Shown here piece after piece: positions 9,667 to 19,475 of a DNA stretch of 64,000 nucleotides. Both the position numbers and the translations under genes were made by a program. Origin of the DNA: Comamonas testosteroni ATCC 11996 (lineage in GTDB: Bacteria > Pseudomonadota > Gammaproteobacteria > Burkholderiales > Burkholderiaceae_C); contig NZ_AHIL01000026.1 in the NCBI RefSeq assembly GCF_000241525.1, positions 186,001 to 250,000 of the forward strand, in the 5' to 3' direction. Numbering within the stretch: position 1 is the stretch's first letter; the number at the start of each line of letters is the position of its first letter. The notes below the pieces were generated by a model. It saw only the letters and a program-made list of their open reading frames with translations. It had not been told where the DNA came from and did no database searches.

Positions 9667-9723
9667 GTGCCTGTGTCTGTGCCTGTGTCTGTGCCTGTGT
9701 CTGTGCCTGTGTCTGTGCCTGTT
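9667..9723. repeat. 12-bp tandem repeat (about 4.7 copies)
   Basis: Four exact head-to-tail copies of GTGCCTGTGTCT (9667-9678, 9679-9690, 9691-9702, 9703-9714) and a partial fifth lie 53 bp after the dehydrogenase stop. The surrounding 9615-9910 stretch holds no credible gene. The array could vary in copy number by slippage. It gives repetitive Cys-Leu, Pro-Val or Gln-Thr readings in several frames, which should not be taken as a protein. Confidence 0.9.
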
Positions 9724-9910
9724 GCGGCAGTGAGGCAGTGCCGGGCAGGCACCTGACGAGCACGGATTTTGATGCGGACTTTATTTTGGCTTGGCATCGG
9801 CCATCGACGAACCGGAATGCGGCTGCTGGAATAATATTGCTCCAGCTTGTATAGCGGCCTGCGCCCGCGCTTGGTTCGGTTGAAGGCCTTTGGATGCATA
9901 AGGAAAGTTA

Positions 9911-10933
9911 ATGGAAAACCGCAAAATCGGCCCATTCAGCGTCGCCAATGTCGCGCTGGGCTGCATGAACTTCTGCCATGCCTACGGCAACCCCGTCTCT
10001 ACCGAGCAGTCGCACGCCGTGCTGCATGCGGCTCTGGATGCGGGCGTGACGCTGTTCGACACCGCCGCACTCTATGGCTTTGGCGCCAGCGAATCGCTGA
10101 TCGGCCCTGTGCTCAAGCCCCATCGCAACCACATCACCCTGGCCAGCAAATGCGGCATGGCCGGCGTGCGCGGCGAAGACGGCGTGATGCGCCGCGTCAT
10201 CGACGGTCGTCCCAAAACCCTGCGCCAGAACTGCGAAGACAGTCTCAAGCGTCTGGGCACCGATGTGATCGATCTCTACTATCTGCATCGCTGGGATAAG
10301 AGCGTGCCCATCGAAGAGTCGGTGGGCGAGATGGCGCGCCTGAAGGAAGAGGGCAAGGTTCGCGCCCTGGGCCTGTCGGAAGTGGGAGCCGATGCGCTGC
10401 GCCGCGCGCACAAGGAGCACCCGATTGCCGCGCTGCAAAGCGAATATTCGCTGTGGTCGCGCAATGCAGAACTAGGCACGCTTGCCGCCTGCAAGGAACT
10501 GGGCATTGCCTATGTGGCCTTCAGCCCCATGGGCCGCGCCTTCTTCAGCGGCAAGTTGCAGCAGGTGGACAACCTGGTCAAGGGCGATATCCGCGCCACC
10601 ATGCCGCGCTTTGCCGGCGAGGCCTATGCGCAGAATCTGCGCCTGCTGGCGCCCATGCAGGCCGTGGCGGACAAGGCCGGCTGCACGCTGGCCGAGCTAG
10701 CCATCGCCTGGGTGCTGCACCAGGGCGAGCATGTGATTGCCTTGCCCGGCACCACCAGCGTGGAGCATCTGCACGAAGACATTCGCGGTGGCCGCGTCCA
10801 TCTCGACGCCGAGCTGCTGGCCGAGCTCGATGACATCTTCAAGCCCGAAGCCATTGCCGGCGACCGCTATGCGCTGCAAGGCCAGGGCGAGGTCGATACC
10901 GAGAAATACGCGTTTGAAAAGCGCCCAGGCTAG
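9911..10933 (+). CDS. Aldo/keto reductase
   Basis: 340 residues of the AKR superfamily, closest to the YajO/IolS-like group of NADP(H)-dependent reductases. The catalytic tetrad is visible: Asp and Tyr in FDTAALYGFG, Lys in ASKCGM and His in YYLHRWD. The C-terminal cofactor loop appears as ALPGTTSVEHL. AAGGAAAG precedes the ATG. It is single, with noncoding repeats on both sides, so context gives little help with the substrate. Confidence 0.92.
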   Translation: MENRKIGPFSVANVALGCMNFCHAYGNPVSTEQSHAVLHAALDAGVTLFDTAALYGFGASESLIGPVLKPHRNHITLASKCGMAGVRGEDGVMRRVIDGRPKTLRQNCEDSLKRLGTDVIDLYYLHRWDKSVPIEESVGEMARLKEEGKVRALGLSEVGADALRRAHKEHPIAALQSEYSLWSRNAELGTLAACKELGIAYVAFSPMGRAFFSGKLQQVDNLVKGDIRATMPRFAGEAYAQNLRLLAPMQAVADKAGCTLAELAIAWVLHQGEHVIALPGTTSVEHLHEDIRGGRVHLDAELLAELDDIFKPEAIAGDRYALQGQGEVDTEKYAFEKRPG

Positions 10934-10943
10934 TGCCTTTGCG

Positions 10944-11105
10944 GACGCCCGGTCAGGGACGCCCGGTCAGGGGCGGTCTGCGGCGTTGCCTGGCCGGCCG
11001 CGCGAATCCTCGCAATAGCACGGCTATTGCTGCGGTATCGCGCCCGGGGGGGCCGCCCCCTAGCATCCCATCCCGCGAAGGCCCTAGCGCGGAGGGGAGC
11101 GTAAA
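10944..11105. repeat. Intergenic repeats after the aldo/keto reductase
   Basis: Two adjacent exact 14-bp copies of GACGCCCGGTCAGG occupy 10944-10971. They are followed by a GC-rich segment with CCGCCCCCTAGCATCC and CCTAGCGCGGAGGGG, related to the dispersed repeat seen near 22.8 kb (CCCCTAGCGCGGTGGCG). No gene is evident. Confidence 0.6.
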
Positions 11106-11121
11106 CAGGTTCTGGTTTGCT

Positions 11122-12015
11122 TCAGGTTTGGGGCAGGGCGTGCAGTGGAATGTCCCTGTCCTGCGCCAGCTGCATCAGCTCAGCGCAGCTGCGCACGGCC
11201 AGAAACCGGGCCACGCCCTGATGAATTTCGGGCTTGCGCATATCGGTGGGGTGGCTGAATAGCAGGTCTGCCGCTTCGCACAGGCGCTGTGCAAAGTGGG
11301 GCTCCAGCGCGGCCACGGCCACGATGCCGTCGGCACAGGGATAGATGCGGTAGCCCGCATGGGCGCCGCCGACATCGCCCGCGGGCTGGGTCAGGCCCCA
11401 GTGCCAGGGCAGGGCCAGCCATTGCGCGGCCTGGGCCAGACCGACCTCGCGCACTATGCCGTGCCCGCTGCGGCTGCTGACAAGCACGGCCTGGAGCACG
11501 GCTTCGCTGGCCATCAGCGCCCCCGCCATATCGGCAAACAGGCTGGGGGGCAGGGCGGTGCTGTGCACGAGGCCCGCTTCGGCCTGATAGGTGAGGTCGT
11601 GGCCGGGGACATCGGCCAGCTCGCCCGCGCTGCCGACCACGCGCACCAGCGACAGCCTGGGGTAGCGCTGCTGCAGGGCTTCCCAGCCCAGGCCCAGCTT
11701 GCTCAGGGCCGAGGGACGGAACGAGGTCAGCAGCACATCGGTTTGCGCCAGTTGCTCATGCAGACTGGCCTGGCCTTCGGCGGTCTTGAGATCGGCCTGC
11801 AGGGTTTGCACCTTGTCATGCATCTGCGCGTAGGCATCGGGGCAGTAGAGGCCCATGGGGTCGGCGCTGCGGCCTGAGCCAGGGGCCAGAGGCTCGAGCT
11901 TGCGGCAATCGGCTCCCATGCTGGCGCAGCGCCACAGGGCGGCGGGGCCGGGCAGGTTCAGAGCCAGGCTGAGTATGCGAATTCCTTGCAGGGGCTGAAT
12001 GGCGGTGCTGGGCAT
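11122..12015 (-). CDS. CaiB/BaiF family III CoA-transferase (short, AMACR-like)
   Basis: 297 residues from the ATG at 12015. Family III CoA-transferases and alpha-methylacyl-CoA racemases share the GIRILSLALNLPGP start, the TSFRPSALSKLGL stretch and the catalytic aspartate, here Asp140 in GHDLTYQAEAG. It moves CoA between acyl acids or epimerises 2-methylacyl-CoAs. It is about 60-100 residues shorter than typical members, with a shortened C-terminal part, so activity may differ. It is divergent from the dioxygenase at 12285. No operon partner is visible. Confidence 0.85.
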   Translation of the reverse strand: MPSTAIQPLQGIRILSLALNLPGPAALWRCASMGADCRKLEPLAPGSGRSADPMGLYCPDAYAQMHDKVQTLQADLKTAEGQASLHEQLAQTDVLLTSFRPSALSKLGLGWEALQQRYPRLSLVRVVGSAGELADVPGHDLTYQAEAGLVHSTALPPSLFADMAGALMASEAVLQAVLVSSRSGHGIVREVGLAQAAQWLALPWHWGLTQPAGDVGGAHAGYRIYPCADGIVAVAALEPHFAQRLCEAADLLFSHPTDMRKPEIHQGVARFLAVRSCAELMQLAQDRDIPLHALPQT

Positions 12016-12284
12016 GAGTGGGCGTATTCCTTGTCTGGACTTGTGCAAGCCAGGGTGGCATCAGGATGGCTTGCTTGAAGCGAAGCCCTTGCCTGAGCCT
12101 GTTTGACGTGAGTGGTGCTTGTTCAACTGCTTGTGCAACTGCTGTTGTAGTGCAAGCCGGGCCCTGACCCTGGCACTTTCAGGACAGTCTGTTGCGCTGG
12201 CGATGCTTTCAGGTGCTGTTGCGCTGTGGCAAGCTTGCGCTATCTGCAAAAAATGCCCCTGGGGGGCGTGTTCGATTGACCGAG

Positions 12285-13229
12285 ATGCGTAGACGTACGC
12301 TTTTGTCCCTGGGCGCAGCCTCCGTGCTGGCCGCCGGCGGGGGCTGGAAGGCTTTTTCCATGAACTCCACTTCTTCTTCCCTGTTGCCCGAGCAGCTGCT
12401 GCAGCAGCTCAAGCCTTCGCCGCGCATGCCGGTGATGTTTCTCGGCCACGGCAGCCCCATGAATGTGATCGAGGACACGCACTGGCGCCAGAGCTGGAAG
12501 GCGCTGGGCCAGGAGCTGATGGCCAAAGGCATTGCGCCGCAGCTGATTCTCTGCGTCTCGGCCCACTGGCTGACCGAGTCCGACTGGGCGCTGACCGGCA
12601 TGGCCCAGCCGCGCACGATTCATGACTTCGGCGGCTTTCCGCAAGAGCTGTTCGATCAGCAATATCCGGCGCCCGGTGCGCCCGAGGTGGCCAGACAGCT
12701 GGCGGCCGAGCTGCATTCGCCACTGGACGGGTCAGCCCTGCTGGTGGACCAGAAATGGGGTTTTGACCACGGCACCTGGTCGGTGCTGCTGCCCATGTTC
12801 CCCGAGGCCAGCATTCCCGTCATGCAGCTGAGCATGCCCTATGGGCTGGCGCCCGAAAAGCATTTCGAGATGGGCCGCCAGCTGCGTGCGCTGCGCGAGC
12901 GCGGCGTGCTGATCGTGGGCAGCGGCAATGTCGTGCACAACCTGCGCGCCATGCAGCGCGGTGCCAGCGACAACCAGGCCTATGATTGGACGATCCAGTT
13001 CGACACCGAAGTGCAGCAGCGCCTGGACAGCGGCAATCTGGCTGATCTCAGTACCTTCCTGGACTGGGGTCCGCAGGCCCGTCTGGCCCATCCCACCCAC
13101 GACCACTATCTGCCCCTGCTGTATGCGGCAGGTGCTGTGCAGGAGGGTGAAGCGCCGCGCGTGTTCAACACGGCCTACCAGTATGCGGCGCTGTCCATGC
13201 TCTCGGCTATCTGGGGATTGAGCGCATGA
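12285..13229 (+). CDS. DODA-type extradiol aromatic ring-opening dioxygenase (YgiD/LigB-like)
   Basis: 314 residues from the ATG at 12285. The core matches the YgiD/4,5-DOPA dioxygenase family: FLGHGSPMN, SAHWLT, HDFGGFP, WGFDHGTWS and the late THDHYLPLLYA carry the metal-binding histidines. The N-terminus (RRRTLLSLGAASVLAAGGG) looks like a Tat or secretory leader, which is unusual for this cytoplasmic family; starting at the Met near 12360 would remove it. The physiological substrate of bacterial members is uncertain. It stands alone, with a repeat-like hairpin region following. Confidence 0.87.
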   Translation: MRRRTLLSLGAASVLAAGGGWKAFSMNSTSSSLLPEQLLQQLKPSPRMPVMFLGHGSPMNVIEDTHWRQSWKALGQELMAKGIAPQLILCVSAHWLTESDWALTGMAQPRTIHDFGGFPQELFDQQYPAPGAPEVARQLAAELHSPLDGSALLVDQKWGFDHGTWSVLLPMFPEASIPVMQLSMPYGLAPEKHFEMGRQLRALRERGVLIVGSGNVVHNLRAMQRGASDNQAYDWTIQFDTEVQQRLDSGNLADLSTFLDWGPQARLAHPTHDHYLPLLYAAGAVQEGEAPRVFNTAYQYAALSMLSAIWGLSA

Positions 13230-13231
13230 TA

Positions 13232-13328
13232 AATATTTTGATAGCTTACTGCGTTTGATGTGCAACGTTTTCAGATGCTTTTCTATCTGAAAACAATATG
13301 GGTAAAGCGCTAGCAGCTATCAAATATT
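13232..13328. repeat. REP-like palindromic element
   Basis: An imperfect long palindrome is bounded by AATATTTTGATAGCT (13232-13246) and AGCTATCAAATATT (13315-13328). Inside lies a second perfect 10-bp stem, GTTTTCAGAT with ATCTGAAAAC (13267-13294). The GATAGCT/AGCTATC core recurs at 50260 and 58420. It lies between two convergent genes. Confidence 0.75.
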
Positions 13329-13373
13329 GAACGGACCCTGAGGTAGGCACCGAAGCCGTCACCGAAGCAGCCA

Positions 13374-13412
13374 TAAAAAAAGAGCAACGGATTGAAACTC
13401 CGTTGCTCTTTT
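13374..13412. terminator. Bidirectional Rho-independent terminator
   Basis: A perfect 12-bp stem (13380-13391 with 13399-13410) has a 7-nt loop, with an A-run before and TTTT after. It ends the aminotransferase gene on the minus strand and can serve plus-strand transcripts from the dioxygenase. Confidence 0.85.
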
Positions 13413-13443
13413 GCTTTCAGGGACCAGGCCCCGAATCGTGAGC

Positions 13444-14640
13444 TTAGATCACGGCGGCGATGGCCTTGCAGACATAGTCGATGTTCTTGCTGTTCAGCGC
13501 AGCCACGCACATGCGGCCGGTGTCGGTGCCGTACACGCCGAACTCGGAGCGCAGGCGCACCATCTGGTCCTTGGACAGGCCGGAGTACGAGAACATGCCG
13601 ATCTGGGTGGTGATGAAGGACATATCCTGGGTCACGCCGGCAGCCTTCAGACCGTCGACCAGCTTCTGGCGCATGGCCTTGATGCGCACGCGCATCTCGC
13701 CCAGTTCCTTTTCCCACAGAGCGTGCAACTCGGGGTTGTTCAGCACGGCTGCCACGACGGCGCCGCCATGGGTGGGAGGGTTGGAGTAGTTGGTGCGGAT
13801 GACGATCTTCAGCTGCGACAGCACGCGAGCGGCTTCGTCCTTGTCGGAGGCCACCACGGACAGGGCGCCCACGCGCTCGCCGTACAGGCTGAAGCTCTTG
13901 GAGAAGGAGGTCGACACGAAGATGTTCAGGCCGGCGGCCACGAACTTGCCGATCACGGCGCCGTCTTCGGCGATACCGTGGCCAAAGCCCTGGTAGGCCA
14001 TGTCCAGGAAGGCGACCAGGCCCTTGGCCTTGACGACGGCAATCACTTCATCCCACTGAGCGGCAGTGATGTCGTAGCCGGTGGGGTTGTGGCAGCAGGC
14101 GTGCAGTACGACCACGGTGCCGGCAGCGGCAGCGTTCAGGTCGGCCAGCATGCCGGCGAAGTCGATGGAGCGGGTCGCTGCATCGTAGTAAGCATAGGTG
14201 CCGACTTCAAAACCAGCGTTGGTGAAGATGGCCTTGTGGTTTTCCCAGCTGGGGTTGGAGATCAGGACCTTGGCGTTGGGGTTGAGCTTCTTGAGGAAGT
14301 CGGCGCCGATCTTCAGGCCGCCGGTGCCGCCGATGGCCTGCACGGTGGCCACGCGGCCGGACTTGACCACGTCGGACTCGGCTCCGAACACCAGGGCCTT
14401 GACGCCGTTGTCATAGGCGGCGATACCGTCGATGGGCAGATAGCCGCGGGCGGTAGGCTTTTCCATCATGGCCTTCTCGGCGGCCTGCACGCACTCCAGC
14501 AGGGGCAGCTTGCCGTTGTCGTCGAAGTACACGCCCACGCCCAGGTTCACTTTGTTGGGGTTGGAGTCAGCGTTGAATTGCTCGTTCAGACCCAGGATGG
14601 GGTCGCGGGGGGCCATTTCGACGGCGGTAAACAGAGACAT
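13444..14640 (-). CDS. tyrB: Aromatic amino acid / aspartate aminotransferase
   Basis: 398 residues, class I PLP-dependent aminotransferase. The N-terminal MAPRDPILGLNEQF and the PLP lysine in SFSKSFSLYGER are characteristic of the AspC/TyrB subfamily. HACCHNPTG holds the Asn that contacts the cofactor. It exchanges amino groups between aspartate or aromatic amino acids and 2-oxoglutarate. Sequence alone does not separate AspC from TyrB; beta-proteobacterial copies next to uvrB are usually annotated as aromatic aminotransferase. It is divergent from uvrB, with a 175-bp promoter region between them. Confidence 0.9.
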   Translation of the reverse strand: MSLFTAVEMAPRDPILGLNEQFNADSNPNKVNLGVGVYFDDNGKLPLLECVQAAEKAMMEKPTARGYLPIDGIAAYDNGVKALVFGAESDVVKSGRVATVQAIGGTGGLKIGADFLKKLNPNAKVLISNPSWENHKAIFTNAGFEVGTYAYYDAATRSIDFAGMLADLNAAAAGTVVVLHACCHNPTGYDITAAQWDEVIAVVKAKGLVAFLDMAYQGFGHGIAEDGAVIGKFVAAGLNIFVSTSFSKSFSLYGERVGALSVVASDKDEAARVLSQLKIVIRTNYSNPPTHGGAVVAAVLNNPELHALWEKELGEMRVRIKAMRQKLVDGLKAAGVTQDMSFITTQIGMFSYSGLSKDQMVRLRSEFGVYGTDTGRMCVAALNSKNIDYVCKAIAAVI

Positions 14641-14815
14641 GAAAAAATCCTTGAGGGATGGAAATAAGTCAGGTCACCCCCAGCTACTGCTCCGAGCGCG
14701 TTAGACGGGCAGGGCATTGCCTGGTGCTCGAAAAAACGCATCAGCCTAGGTTAGGCTTGAGGGTTGGGCTGCCATTCTACTCCGCGCTTACCCTATGCGT
14801 CATGGACATGAGATC

Positions 14816-16882
14816 ATGCAAGAACAAAATATGAATGCCGAGCCGCAAGGCCGTTTCGTGCAATACCCGGACTCGCCGTTCGAGCTGTTCCAGCCCTATC
14901 CACCGGCGGGCGATCAGCCTGCGGCCATCGAAAAACTGGTCGAAGGCGTCAATGACGGCGAGTCCTTCCAGACGCTGCTGGGTGTGACTGGCTCGGGCAA
15001 GACCTTCACCATGGCCAACGTGATCGCGCGTCTGGGCAAGCCGGCCATCGTGTTTGCGCCCAACAAGACGCTGGCGGCACAGCTGTACTCGGAGTTCAGG
15101 GAGTTTTTCCCGAAAAACGCGGTCGAGTACTTCGTCAGCTACTACGACTACTACCAGCCAGAAGCCTATGTGCCCCAGCGCGACCTGTTCATCGAAAAGG
15201 ACAGCGCCATCAACGAGCACATCGAGCAGATGCGCCTGTCCTGCACCAAAAGCATCATGGAGCGCCGTGATGTGGTGATCGTGGCCACCGTCTCGGCCAT
15301 CTACGGCATCGGCGAGCCCGAGAGCTACCACCGCATGATCATGACGCTGCGCGCGGGCGACACGCTCAACCAGCGCGACGCGATCGCGCAGCTGATCCGC
15401 ATGCAGTACCAGCGCAACGACCAGGATTTCTCGCGCGGCACCTTCCGCGTACGCGGCGACACCATCGACGTGTTCCCGGCCGAACATTCGGAGCTGGCCG
15501 TGCGCATCGAGCTGTTCGACGACGAGGTGGAGACCCTGCAACTGTTCGATCCGCTCACGGGCCGGGTGCGCCAGAACATCCCGCGCTTCACCATCTATCC
15601 CAGCAGCCACTATGTGACGCCGCGCGACAAGGTGCTGGCGGCCGTGGAGACCATCAAGGAAGAGCTGGCCGAGCGCCTCAAGCAGCTCGTGGGCATGGGC
15701 AAGCTGGTCGAGGCGCAGCGGCTGGAGCAGCGCACGCGTTTCGATCTGGAAATGCTCAGCGAAGTGGGGCACTGCAAGGGTATCGAGAACTACACCCGCC
15801 ATCTCTCGGCCTCCCAGCCCGGCGATCCGCCCAGCACACTGACCGACTATCTGCCGCGCGACTCCATCATGTTCCTTGACGAGAGCCATCAGATGATCGG
15901 TCAGCTCAACGCCATGTACAACGGCGACCGGGCGCGCAAGACCACGCTGGTGGAATATGGCTTTCGCCTGCCGTCGGCGCTGGACAATCGCCCGCTCAAG
16001 TTCGAAGAGTTCGAGCAGCGCATGCGCCAGGTGGTCTTCGTCTCGGCCACGCCCGCCGAATACGAAAAGACCCATGCGGGGCAGGTGGTGGAGCAGGTGG
16101 TGCGTCCCACCGGCCTGGTCGACCCCGAGATCGAAGTGCGGCCGGCCATTCACCAGGTCGACGATGTGCTGCAGGAGATCCGCCAGCGCGTGGAGCTGGA
16201 GGAGCGCGTGCTCATCACCACGCTGACCAAGCGCATGGCCGAGCAACTGACCGAATACCTGACCGACAACGGCGTGAAGGTGCGCTATCTGCACTCCGAC
16301 GTGGACACGGTGGAGCGTGTGGAAATCATCCGTGACCTGCGTCTCGGTGCCTTCGATGTACTGGTCGGCATCAACCTGCTGCGCGAAGGCCTGGATATTC
16401 CTGAGGTCTCGCTGGTGGCGATTCTGGACGCCGACAAGGAAGGTTTTCTGCGTGCCGAGCGCAGCCTGATCCAGACCATCGGTCGCGCGGCGCGCAACGT
16501 CAACGGCAAGGCGATCCTGTACGCGGACCGCATCACCGAGTCCATGAAGAAAGCCATCGGCGAAACCGAAAGACGCCGCGAAAAGCAGATGGCTTTCAAT
16601 GAAGCCAACGGAATCGTGCCCAAGCAGATTGTCAAGAGGGTGAAAGACCTGATTGATGGTGTCTACAGCGAAAAGAGCGGCAAAGAGGCCGAACGCCTGC
16701 AGGAGCAGGCACTACAACAGGCACGTGTCGAGGATATGTCGGAGAAAGACATTGCCAAGGAGATCAAGCGTCTGGAGAAGCAAATGCTCGAGCACGCCAG
16801 GAACCTGGAATTCGAGCAGGCAGCGCGTGTGCGGGACCAGCTCTCGCTGCTCAAGCAGCAATTGTTCGGTGCGGCGCCGTAG
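14816..16882 (+). CDS. uvrB: UvrABC excision nuclease subunit B
   Basis: 688 residues from the ATG at 14816; 14795 and 14831 are other possible starts. Walker A GVTGSGKT is at 56-63. The beta-hairpin region ([12 protein letters not shown]), the DESH box and the helicase motif VI (QTIGRAARN) are all present. The C-terminus carries the UVR domain that contacts UvrC. UvrB verifies DNA damage handed over by UvrA and recruits UvrC for incision. Length and domain order are normal. I see no CTGT-N8-ACAG LexA box in the upstream region. Confidence 0.97.
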   Translation: MQEQNMNAEPQGRFVQYPDSPFELFQPYPPAGDQPAAIEKLVEGVNDGESFQTLLGVTGSGKTFTMANVIARLGKPAIVFAPNKTLAAQLYSEFREFFPKNAVEYFVSYYDYYQPEAYVPQRDLFIEKDSAINEHIEQMRLSCTKSIMERRDVVIVATVSAIYGIGEPESYHRMIMTLRAGDTLNQRDAIAQLIRMQYQRNDQDFSRGTFRVRGDTIDVFPAEHSELAVRIELFDDEVETLQLFDPLTGRVRQNIPRFTIYPSSHYVTPRDKVLAAVETIKEELAERLKQLVGMGKLVEAQRLEQRTRFDLEMLSEVGHCKGIENYTRHLSASQPGDPPSTLTDYLPRDSIMFLDESHQMIGQLNAMYNGDRARKTTLVEYGFRLPSALDNRPLKFEEFEQRMRQVVFVSATPAEYEKTHAGQVVEQVVRPTGLVDPEIEVRPAIHQVDDVLQEIRQRVELEERVLITTLTKRMAEQLTEYLTDNGVKVRYLHSDVDTVERVEIIRDLRLGAFDVLVGINLLREGLDIPEVSLVAILDADKEGFLRAERSLIQTIGRAARNVNGKAILYADRITESMKKAIGETERRREKQMAFNEANGIVPKQIVKRVKDLIDGVYSEKSGKEAERLQEQALQQARVEDMSEKDIAKEIKRLEKQMLEHARNLEFEQAARVRDQLSLLKQQLFGAAP

Positions 16883-16928
16883 GAATATTTCTTCGCATTC
16901 CTCAGGGTTATTACGTGAGTGCACGCTG

Positions 16929-16963
16929 TTACCCGACAAAATTGATGGGGAATGTGATATACT
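16929..16963 (+). promoter_or_regulatory. Candidate IscR binding site and promoter of the isc operon
   Basis: Bases 16929-16953 match the E. coli type 1 IscR consensus at 19 of 25 positions by my count, including ACCCGAC and the mirrored GGGG arm. A good -10 (TATACT, 16958-16963) follows at once, so a bound IscR would block the promoter. An 8-bp inverted repeat (ACGTGAGT at 16913-16920 and ACTCACGT at 16961-16968) flanks the site. This fits autorepression by Fe-S-loaded IscR. Confidence 0.6.
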
Positions 16964-17110
16964 CACGTCAAACACTCAACAACAAACTTCCCTCACAGAA
17001 GGGCTCTGAACCTAATCACAGGACGGAGTAAGGGCGGAGACTGTGCTCGTCTAGGTACTGTGACCAGGCGTGCGTTTCTGTAACGAACAATCCTGACTGA
17101 AGGAGCTCGT

Positions 17111-17647
17111 ATGCGTCTTACGACCAAAGGCCGCTTTGCGGTCACCGCGATGATCGACCTGGCACTGCGCCAGAACAATGGCCCTGTGACGCTGGCTGCC
17201 ATCAGCCAGCGTCAGCAGATTTCGCTGTCCTATCTGGAACAGTTGTTTGGCAAGCTGCGTCGCCACGAACTGGTGGAATCCACCCGTGGCCCCGGCGGCG
17301 GCTACACCCTGGCCCGCAAGGCGACAGACATCACCGTGGCTGACATCATCGTCTCGGTGGATGAACCCATTGATGCGACCCAGTGCGGTGGCAAGGAAAA
17401 CTGTCTGGGCGAAGCCGGCCGCTGCATGACCCATGAGCTGTGGGCTGCACTGAATCAGCGCATGGTGGAATTCCTGGACTCCGTCACTTTGCAAAAGCTG
17501 GTGGACGAGCAACTGGCCAAGGGCATCCAGATCGAGGACAAGCCCGTGGTGCGCCGCGCCATCTCCACAGCACCCGTGGTCAAGCCCATCCGTGTGAACG
17601 CACCGAACTCGGTGTTCGCCCTGGGTAACGCCTTCGCAAAATCCTGA
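17111..17647 (+). CDS. iscR: Fe-S cluster assembly transcriptional regulator IscR
   Basis: 178 residues, Rrf2 family. A winged-helix DNA-binding domain fills the first 75 residues (MRLTTKGRFAVTAMIDLAL, then the GPGGGYTLAR wing). Cluster ligands are Cys92, Cys98 and Cys105 with a nearby His108; spacing between the last two cysteines is one residue longer than in E. coli. IscR senses Fe-S supply and represses the operon when carrying a [2Fe-2S] cluster. GGAG precedes the ATG. It is the first gene of iscRSUA-hscBA-fdx. Confidence 0.97.
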   Translation: MRLTTKGRFAVTAMIDLALRQNNGPVTLAAISQRQQISLSYLEQLFGKLRRHELVESTRGPGGGYTLARKATDITVADIIVSVDEPIDATQCGGKENCLGEAGRCMTHELWAALNQRMVEFLDSVTLQKLVDEQLAKGIQIEDKPVVRRAISTAPVVKPIRVNAPNSVFALGNAFAKS

Positions 17648-17820
17648 TCCGGGGCCGCTCGAGCAGCGCTCGGGCGGCAACCAGATCGGCATGAAGCCCG
17701 ACTCCGATAGTCAGGGCCTGGATGCATGCATGGCTGTGCGGCATGTTTCTTCGCCCTGATGGCACCACAAGGTGCATCGATTCCTCACGATTTGTCAGCC
17801 AAAAACAAGACGAGCCAGTC

Positions 17821-19041
17821 ATGGACATGACCCCGCACTTTCCCATTTATCTCGACTACGGTGCAACCACTCCGGTGGACCCCCGCGTGGCGGACGCCAT
17901 GATTCCCTGGCTGCGTGAACATTTTGGCAATGCCGCATCGCGCAGCCACGCCTGGGGCTGGGAAGCCGAAGAAGCCGTCGAGAAGGCCCGCAAGCAGGTC
18001 GCCGATCTGATTGGCGCCGACCCGCGCGAAATCGTCTGGACCAGCGGTGCAACCGAGTCCGACAACCTGGCCATCAAGGGTGCAGCGCATTTCTACCAAG
18101 GCAAGGGCAAGCACCTGATCACCGTGAAGACCGAGCACAAGGCTGTGCTGGACACCATGCGTGAGCTGGAGCGCCAGGGCTTTGAAGTCAGCTATCTGGA
18201 CGTGCAGGAAAACGGTCTGCTGGATATCGAGGTGTTCAAGGCGGCGATCCGCCCCGACACCATCCTCGCGAGCGTGATGGCTGTGAACAACGAGATCGGT
18301 GTGGTTCAGGATCTGAACACCATCGGCGCTCTGTGCCGTGAGAAGGGCATCATCTTCCACGTCGACGCCGCTCAGGCTTCGGGCAAGATGGATCTGGACA
18401 TGCAGACCATGCCCATCGACCTGATGAGCCTGGCTTCGCACAAGACCTACGGCCCCAAGGGCATCGGTGCGCTGTACGTACGCCGCAAGCCGCGCGTGCG
18501 CCTGGAAGCGCAGATGCACGGTGGCGGCCATGAGCGCGGCATGCGTTCCGGCACGCTGGCAACCCACCAGATCGTGGGCATGGGCGAAGCCTTCCGCATT
18601 GCCAAGGAAGAGATGGCCAAGGACATGGAGCACGCCCGTGCACTGCGCAAGCGTCTGCTCGATGGTCTGAAGGATCTGGAGCAGGTGTTCGTGAACGGCG
18701 ATATGGACAACGGTGTTCCCCATTACCTGAACATGAGCTTCAACTTCGTCGAAGGCGAGTCGCTGATCATGGGTATCAAGGGTCTGGCCGTGTCCTCGGG
18801 TTCCGCCTGCACATCCGCCAGCCTGGAGCCGAGCTATGTGCTGCGTGCCCTGGGCCGCAGCGACGAGCTGGCACACAGCTCTTTGCGCATGACCTTTGGT
18901 CGCTTCACGACGGAAGAGGAGATCGACTACGCGATCAAGTCGATCCGCGAAAACGTGCTGAAGCTGCGCGAGCTGAGCCCGCTGTGGGAGATGTACAAAG
19001 ACGGCATCGACCTCAGCACTATTCAATGGGCTGCACACTAA
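17821..19041 (+). CDS. iscS: Cysteine desulfurase IscS
   Basis: 406 residues from the ATG at 17821, the size of other IscS proteins; the frame is open upstream but that part is not conserved. The PLP lysine is Lys208 ([10 protein letters not shown]), and the mobile-loop cysteine that carries the persulfide is Cys330 ([14 protein letters not shown]). IscS takes sulfur from cysteine and passes it to IscU, to thiamine synthesis and to tRNA thiolation. It lies 173 bp after iscR. Confidence 0.97.
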   Translation: MDMTPHFPIYLDYGATTPVDPRVADAMIPWLREHFGNAASRSHAWGWEAEEAVEKARKQVADLIGADPREIVWTSGATESDNLAIKGAAHFYQGKGKHLITVKTEHKAVLDTMRELERQGFEVSYLDVQENGLLDIEVFKAAIRPDTILASVMAVNNEIGVVQDLNTIGALCREKGIIFHVDAAQASGKMDLDMQTMPIDLMSLASHKTYGPKGIGALYVRRKPRVRLEAQMHGGGHERGMRSGTLATHQIVGMGEAFRIAKEEMAKDMEHARALRKRLLDGLKDLEQVFVNGDMDNGVPHYLNMSFNFVEGESLIMGIKGLAVSSGSACTSASLEPSYVLRALGRSDELAHSSLRMTFGRFTTEEEIDYAIKSIRENVLKLRELSPLWEMYKDGIDLSTIQWAAH

Positions 19042-19075
19042 GCACAGATTACAAAGAGTTCAAGAGGTAGACACC

Positions 19076-19471
19076 ATGGCTTACTCCGAAAAAGTTGTTG
19101 ACCACTACGAAAACCCCCGCAACGTTGGCTCGTTCGACAAGAGCGATGACTCCGTGGGCACGGGTATGGTGGGCGCGCCCGCCTGTGGCGACGTGATGAA
19201 GCTGCAGATCAAGGTCAATCCCGCCACCGGCGTGATCGAGGATGCACGTTTCAAAACCTATGGCTGCGGCTCTGCCATCGCCTCGTCTTCGCTGGTGACC
19301 GAATGGGTCAAGGGCAAGACGCTGGATGAGGCTGCGGCCCTGAAGAACAGCCAGATCGCCGAAGAGCTGGCGCTGCCCCCGGTCAAGGTTCACTGCTCCA
19401 TCCTGGCTGAAGACGCCATCAAGGCAGCCGTGAACGATTACCGCGCAAAGCGCACTGCAACGGAAGCCTGA
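19076..19471 (+). CDS. iscU: Fe-S cluster scaffold IscU
   Basis: 131 residues. The cluster-building cysteines are Cys37 (APACGD), Cys64 (YGCGSA) and Cys107 (VHCSIL). LPPVK at 100-104 is the peptide recognised by the HscA chaperone, which matches the presence of hscA downstream. IscU receives sulfur from IscS and iron, builds [2Fe-2S] clusters and passes them on. It starts 34 bp after iscS and ends 4 bp before iscA. Confidence 0.98.
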   Translation: MAYSEKVVDHYENPRNVGSFDKSDDSVGTGMVGAPACGDVMKLQIKVNPATGVIEDARFKTYGCGSAIASSSLVTEWVKGKTLDEAAALKNSQIAEELALPPVKVHCSILAEDAIKAAVNDYRAKRTATEA

Positions 19472-19475
19472 GGCC

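Noticed and set aside
9535..9763. Short frames reading through the 12-bp tandem repeat
   Set aside because: The repetitive dipeptides come from the repeat unit and no ribosome site or conserved part is present.
14641..14815. LexA box upstream of uvrB
   Set aside because: I found no CTGT-N8-ACAG sequence here. AGCCTAGGTTAGGCT is a palindrome but does not fit LexA.
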